A stretch of 64,000 bases of DNA from Ceratopteris richardii (Eukaryota; Streptophyta; Polypodiopsida; Polypodiales; Pteridaceae). Positions 20,935 to 64,000 of the stretch are shown one piece after another. A program made the translations under genes and the position numbers. Each line of letters begins with the position of its first letter. Position 1 is the first letter of the stretch. The stretch spans positions 132,452,638 through 132,516,637 of the forward strand of contig CM035423.1 of NCBI GenBank assembly GCA_020310875.1. The letters run 5' to 3'. The notes under the pieces are model-generated. The model saw only the letters and a program-made list of their open reading frames with translations, searched no databases and was not told the DNA's origin.

Positions 20935-21215
20935 TTATGCCACCGAGTCCAGACACCACGCAATCGTTTCTTAGCACACTGCTTGCAACATTGTAGCTGA
21001 TATGAGAAAAGCTGCTGGAAGTTTTTGGTGGTCCAGTAAAGTTGAGGAGGAAGTGGAATCCTCCTTTTCCTTATGAAGACGACAAAGAATATGACAACAA
21101 TGGATGAAGGCACACTCAAGATATTGATGAAGAAACGCTTCCTGGTGTCGGGGCCTCTGTGGCATATCAACACGACTTAAGCCTGTTTCATCATCTGTTC
21201 TCTCTGGCATATAAG
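20935..21215 (-). pseudogene. TIR-domain fragment, sub-monomer D of unit 1
   Basis: The minus strand from 21173 reads LICHRGPDTRKRFFINIL, a clear TIR signature, then IVVIFFVVFIRKRR, and frame breaks before the equivalent of the WCLD region near 20955. This copy appears unchanged in all six units (starting at 28472, 35855, 43285, 52635 and 60098 on the minus strand), so it has been well homogenised. Confidence 0.65.
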
Positions 21216-21527
21216 CTTAAAAACATAGCATTTCTTGTCATGAGCACTACCGTGATATGATAATTATCTGTATGTTCATTTACTCATGACATAAATATTA
21301 ATAAAAGTCTCCCTGACATCGAAATTATATTGTAATTGAATAAGAAAGATGATAATAAAACATCAGTATGTGTATGGAAAATCAAATAGTTATCATTTAT
21401 TTAAGACGAGGATTGGATGAGTTCTCTGTTAAGAAAGTACCTGTATCGGACTTACTCTGTCAATGTAAGAAGACATGCTTTGTAAATAAAACTTGAAAAT
21501 TTGAGTTCCATGGCTTATCTAAGGAAT

Positions 21528-21612
21528 TATGTCTTCAAATCTATGTACGCTTCATTTCAAAATGTACTAGGAATTATGTCTTCAAATCTATGTGTGCTTC
21601 ATTTCAAATGTA
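21528..21612. repeat. short tandem duplication in sub-monomer D
   Basis: AGGAATTATGTCTTCAAATC followed by TATGTRYGCTTCATTTC is present twice about 48 bp apart. It is also found in the D region of the other units (for example from about 28821 and 36204), with unit-specific base changes. Confidence 0.8.
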
Positions 21613-22353
21613 CTATGAGTATTGTCACATGATGTTGGGTCTCTAAGATTTCTCTCTTCTCACTCTAGCGTATTATCACCCATTCTGCCAAACTCTTAGT
21701 TATGTAGGGCATTGGGATTGTTTCTGTTGGAACCACTACAGATTTTGTTCACGAGGTAGTTTCTGTAAACGCTTATCTTGTATAGCATAGGAGCTTTTGT
21801 TTTGGTGAAAGGTTAGTGATTATATTTTTGAACTTGAAATTACATTTTAATTTATGTCTATATGCTGTACTTAGAAATGTATCTCTGTTTGTGTTTTGTT
21901 TTTCTTGTGTGCAACTTGAGACGAACTTAAATTTGCAGAGGTATTTACACTATGATTGACGTATCATGCTGAACTTAAAATCTTTATGTGTGAGCTATTT
22001 ATCTTATCTCAATATTGTATAGTAGGATTGCAATTTCGTTTTAGGGTGAATCAGGGGCTTGACTGGATTCATTCTGTTATATAATTACAAATGTTGTATT
22101 ATCAAAGGATTTTTAACACCTTATCATCGATCATGTCAATGTGTAGGAATGAATTCAAGTATTTCCCAACTTTGTGCTTGAAAATATATTTTGTGCATAT
22201 TAACTTTTGATGCACTGCAAGGTATTTTTGGAATGGGATTCCAATCTTCTGAGCTGTATAGTAGACCCAGTATGTGTAGATTCCTTAATGGTCCGTATTG
22301 TTTTTTCTTGTTTGTTTCTTGAAGTTTTTTATTTCTTTCATTTGAATTGGCAG

Positions 22354-22584
22354 ATAATTTCAAAGAGGTTTGTCCAGTAGTTGCACACAGTTCTTCAAGG
22401 TTACCCACTTTCTTTGACTTACAGCTGGAAGGTTGCTGTTCTATCCGGCTGCTGTTTTGAAGGTATGGCATTATTGGTGTCTAGCATTCCCATGTTTTTT
22501 ATCTTTTATGCGTTACTATCTGCATGATTATTGTGTACATTACACTTGTTATGTTTTCCATGATTATCTACAATCATGTTGCAG
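22354..22584 (+). other. exon-like block and 122-bp intron-like interval, sub-monomer E, unit 1
   Basis: GAATTGGCAG|ATAATTTCAAAG opens a 109-bp block (22354-22462) ending TTTTGAAG|GTATGGCA. The acceptor-like AATCATGTTGCAG ends at 22584. The interval length is within 4 bp of those in C and the two D blocks although the sequences have diverged. Confidence 0.45.
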
Positions 22585-22914
22585 TGCATAATTTGAGTGT
22601 GCATCACATGCAGCTTCATTATCCATCGTGTTGATGATTGTGCATTTTCTAATATCTGCAACATGGGTTACACAAAATATGCATGAACAAAGTGCACAGA
22701 AAGAGCTTGAATTGATGCTCTTGGGTGTTCTACATGCCCAGGCAAGCACTGGGTGCTGGAGGAGAGAGAGTAGAGAGCAAATAATTATCAGAATGTGAAT
22801 GGATTTATGGATAATGGGCATATTCACTTTTGTTGACAAGAGCCCAAAGTACTTATGAAGTTGATGTGCTAATGAGTAAAACAGTAGGAGAGGCCTCATA
22901 CTTTGTGTCCTTAT

Positions 22915-23190
22915 GCCATCGAGTCCAGAACCAAGCACTCATTTCTTAGCACACTGTTTGCAACATTGTAGCTGGGATGAGAAAAGCTGCATGAAGTTTT
23001 TGGTGGCCCAGTACAGTTAAGCAGGAAGTGGGATTCTCGGTTTCCTTTTGAAGAGGACAAAGAATATGACAACAATGCATGAAGGCACACTCAATATATT
23101 GATGAAGAGGTGCTTCCTTGTGTGAGGGCCTCTGGCATACCTAGACTCAAGTCTGTTTCATCATCTGTTATCTCTGGCATATAAGCTTAA
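22915..23190 (-). pseudogene. TIR-domain fragment, sub-monomer E of unit 1
   Basis: The minus strand reads YARGPHTRKHLF followed by INIL (about 23145-23098). Compared with B and D, three bases are lost before RGP, and the conserved Asp of D-T-R is His. The downstream part (to about 22915) holds the sequence equivalent to the WCLD region. It is the most damaged TIR copy within the regular units. Confidence 0.5.
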
Positions 23191-23661
23191 ACAGAGCTTT
23201 TCTTGTCATGAGCACTACTGTGATATGATCATTATCCGTATGTTTATTTACACATGAGATAAATTTATTAATAAAGGTTTCCCTGACATGGAAAGTATGT
23301 TGTCATAGTATAAGAAAGATGATAATAAAACACCAGTATGTTTATGGAAAACAAAATAATTTTCATTTATTGAAGATGAGGGTTGGATGAGTTCTCTATT
23401 TAGTAAGTACCTGTATTGGACTTACTCCATCAATGTAAGAAGACATGCTTGTAAGAAAAATTGAAAATTTGAGTTCTATAGCTTATCTAAGGAATTATGT
23501 CTTCAAATCTATGCGCTCTGTATTTCAAATGTAGTATCATCATTTGTTTTAGATACATTTGAACGGATGTTTCAAATGTTCGATAATTGAGACTATTGTC
23601 ACTTGATGTTGGGTCTCAAAGTTCTCTCTTCTCACTCTACCCTATTATCATCCATTCTGCC

Positions 23662-62661
<39,000 letters not shown>

Positions 62662-62774
62662 AGGGAGGAGGAGGGAGGGAGGGAGGGAAAGGGGGGGGGG
62701 GGGGGGGGGGGGGAGGAGGGAGGGAGGGAAAGGGGGGGGGGGGGGGGGGAGGGAGGGAGGGAGGGAAGGGGGGT
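62662..62774. repeat. terminal G-rich tract ending the array
   Basis: AGGGAGGAGGAGGGAGGG-type sequence with two long G-runs (about 62691-62713 and 62732-62749). It corresponds to the G-rich tract before each GA repeat, but here it lacks the GA repeat and joins directly to LINE sequence. Many consecutive G-runs make it prone to G-quadruplex formation and to sequencing error. Confidence 0.9.
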
Positions 62775-64000
62775 GATCCAAATGGTGGTGGTGCGCCGAT
62801 GCTCCATGTGGTCGTGGGCTATCCTGATGCGAGAGCTGTCCTCATGGTGCATTCGTGGTTGTCGGTACCTAGTCCTATGTGATCTGTGTCGCACTCTCTG
62901 TGCCGTTGCCTGCTCTAGCGTGAGCCCTATGCCTCTCCAAGGCTCATCTGTCTGATGTGGCTCAAGTTGCCGAAAGAACTAAGCAATAGTCTCCTGGGTA
63001 CCCGCCCATGTCTGATATGTGCGTTGAAACATCTGCTCTCGTCTCTCATATGCTATCGTGATGTAGCTACCCACCCTCTACTGGTCTCCTATGGTCATGC
63101 ACAATTGGAGTGACTCCTCAGTCTGGAACTGTGCTCGTACGTTTAAGTCGGACATCTCGTAATCAAGTGTTCCTCATTCTCTATCTTTGTATGGCAAACT
63201 GGGCACCACCTCTCCTCATGGGGGACTCCTCTAGCCCGACCTCTCTTGATGTCGAGCTGATGTGACGAAACTCGAAGCTGCCCAATGAAGACACGATGGT
63301 GGTGTGGTAGGTATGTCTCCATGTAACAGGGGATCTTAATGAAGCCCTGATGTGAGATCTCTAGGAAGTGCTCCTGATAATAGAGCATTTACGATGGGAA
63401 TGGATCTCACGGTTTGACCTATGTCCTTTGTACGTATGTATGTATGCCATATCTCCTGACGAATGATCCTATTCCTCTCCTGGTGGGAGAGCGAATAGGT
63501 GGGGGCATGAGAGTCATAACGTATTGGTGGTAGTTTGTCTATGTCAAGTCCATTGTGGGCTAACCAATCTCGTGTCTGTGCATACCATGAGGAGGCGTCC
63601 CCTGCTAACACCATGTCTCATGAATCGTGATGCTTGGAGAGCTCTGCAAGTGATGCGCTCTCTATCCATGCCTTGGATCATGTGTAATAAGCATACTGGT
63701 CAGGAAGAGTGCCTCTACTAGCATCGGTGGTGCAGCAAGCTCTTCCCTTACGATATCATGGGGCACTGAGGGTTTGCTACGGATGAGTCTGGAAATCTTG
63801 AAAACCTGTGGTCTCTCCACCACTGTCCATGCTGATGCTGATAACCCTGGGCCCAATATGGTTGCTCCATACATAAGTGCTGGGGTGACCAAAGTGTCGA
63901 AGAGCCACCCCTTTGTGCGGGGCTCTTGAAAGTAGGCATGGTGGTACTGTGTCTCCATCAAAGCTAATGCTGCATATCCTTGTGTGATGCGATCTCGAGC
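62775..64000 (-). mobile_element. LINE (non-LTR retrotransposon) 3' part, degenerate
   Basis: On the minus strand the order is LFDTLVTPALMYGA (about 63900-63858), the segment just after the reverse transcriptase core in plant LINEs, then several broken frames, then IGQLRVSSHQLDIKRGRARG (about 63280-63220) and the zinc motif CPVC...HLITRC (about 63204-63150; C-x2-C then H-x4-C). The C-terminal tail continues in another frame to about 62780. Stops near 63660, 63550 and 63390 show decay. The RT core and endonuclease lie beyond the right edge. No poly-A tail is visible at the array junction. Confidence 0.8.
63143..63388 (-). pseudogene. LINE RT C-terminal zinc-binding domain fragment
   Basis: An open minus-strand stretch of 81 codons (zf-RVT type) with HRVFIGQLRVSSHQL, GRARGVPHEERWCPVC and EEHLITRCP. 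In LINEs this region follows the reverse transcriptase and helps bind nucleic acid during target-primed reverse transcription. It is flanked by frame breaks on both sides, so it is part of a dead copy. The annotated ends are simply the limits of the open stretch. Confidence 0.75.

Noticed and set aside
22354-22462. A leucine-rich-repeat-like reading (LPTFFDLQLEGC) in the plus-strand exon-like block of E
   Set aside because: The frame is not kept in the D blocks, ends quickly in a stop, and is on the opposite strand from the TIR fragments; chance similarity is more likely.
22564-22938. A 124-codon minus-strand open frame repeated nearly unchanged in every E sub-monomer
   Set aside because: Its conservation equals that of the surrounding DNA, it overlaps the intron-like interval on the other strand, and it has no domain motif. 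Identity reflects recent duplication, not selection.

Overview
This window is eukaryotic, almost certainly plant, nuclear DNA with no intact protein-coding gene. The evidence is decayed Ty3/gypsy retrotransposons of plant type (one a chromovirus), a tRNA-headed SINE with target-site duplications, a plant-style LINE, and repeated fragments of a TIR domain of the plant NLR immune-receptor type (DVFLCHRGPDTRKHFF). The TIR and LINE sequences look to me more like seed-free plants such as ferns than flowering plants, but that is an impression.

Layout. (1) 1-7.4 kb: a dead forward-strand chromovirus in the order gag, protease, reverse transcriptase, RNase H, integrase, chromodomain, polypurine tract, 3' LTR. 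Its gag-protease segment is tandemly duplicated (period about 1,753 bp). (2) 7.4-12.9 kb: a second dead Ty3/gypsy element on the reverse strand. Its integrase end is cut off beside a tRNA-like SINE head. Its protease is split by a 1,100-bp solo LTR (10979-12078) flanked by the 5-bp duplication CTTTT. (3) 12.9-15.46 kb: intergenic DNA with a CT microsatellite and one complete reverse-strand SINE (14454-14751) between perfect 19-bp direct repeats. (4) 15.46-62.77 kb: a 47-kb tandem array. (5) 62.78-64.0 kb: the 3' part of a decayed reverse-strand LINE with a CCHC zinc motif, running off the right edge.

The array is the striking part. Six units of about 7.3-7.5 kb (one of 9.4 kb) are each introduced by a long (GA)n tract preceded, except in unit 1, by a G-rich tract. 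Each unit is itself built of four older, diverged sub-monomers, called B, C, D and E here; a fifth diverged copy, A, lies at the left edge. Every sub-monomer has a broken TIR fragment on the minus strand. C, D and E also carry plus-strand exon/intron-like blocks with conserved GT...AG boundaries about 120 bp apart. Units 2 and 4 share one set of variants and units 3 and 5 another, so a two-unit block was itself duplicated. Unit 4 has an extra E copy with a visible recombination joint near 45.85 kb. The edge units look the most diverged, as expected for homogenisation by unequal crossing-over.

The genes do not work together as a pathway. The window records transposon burial followed by satellite-like amplification of a TIR-NLR-derived sequence. 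The array could be transcribed antisense to TIR sequence, but nothing in the DNA alone proves that.
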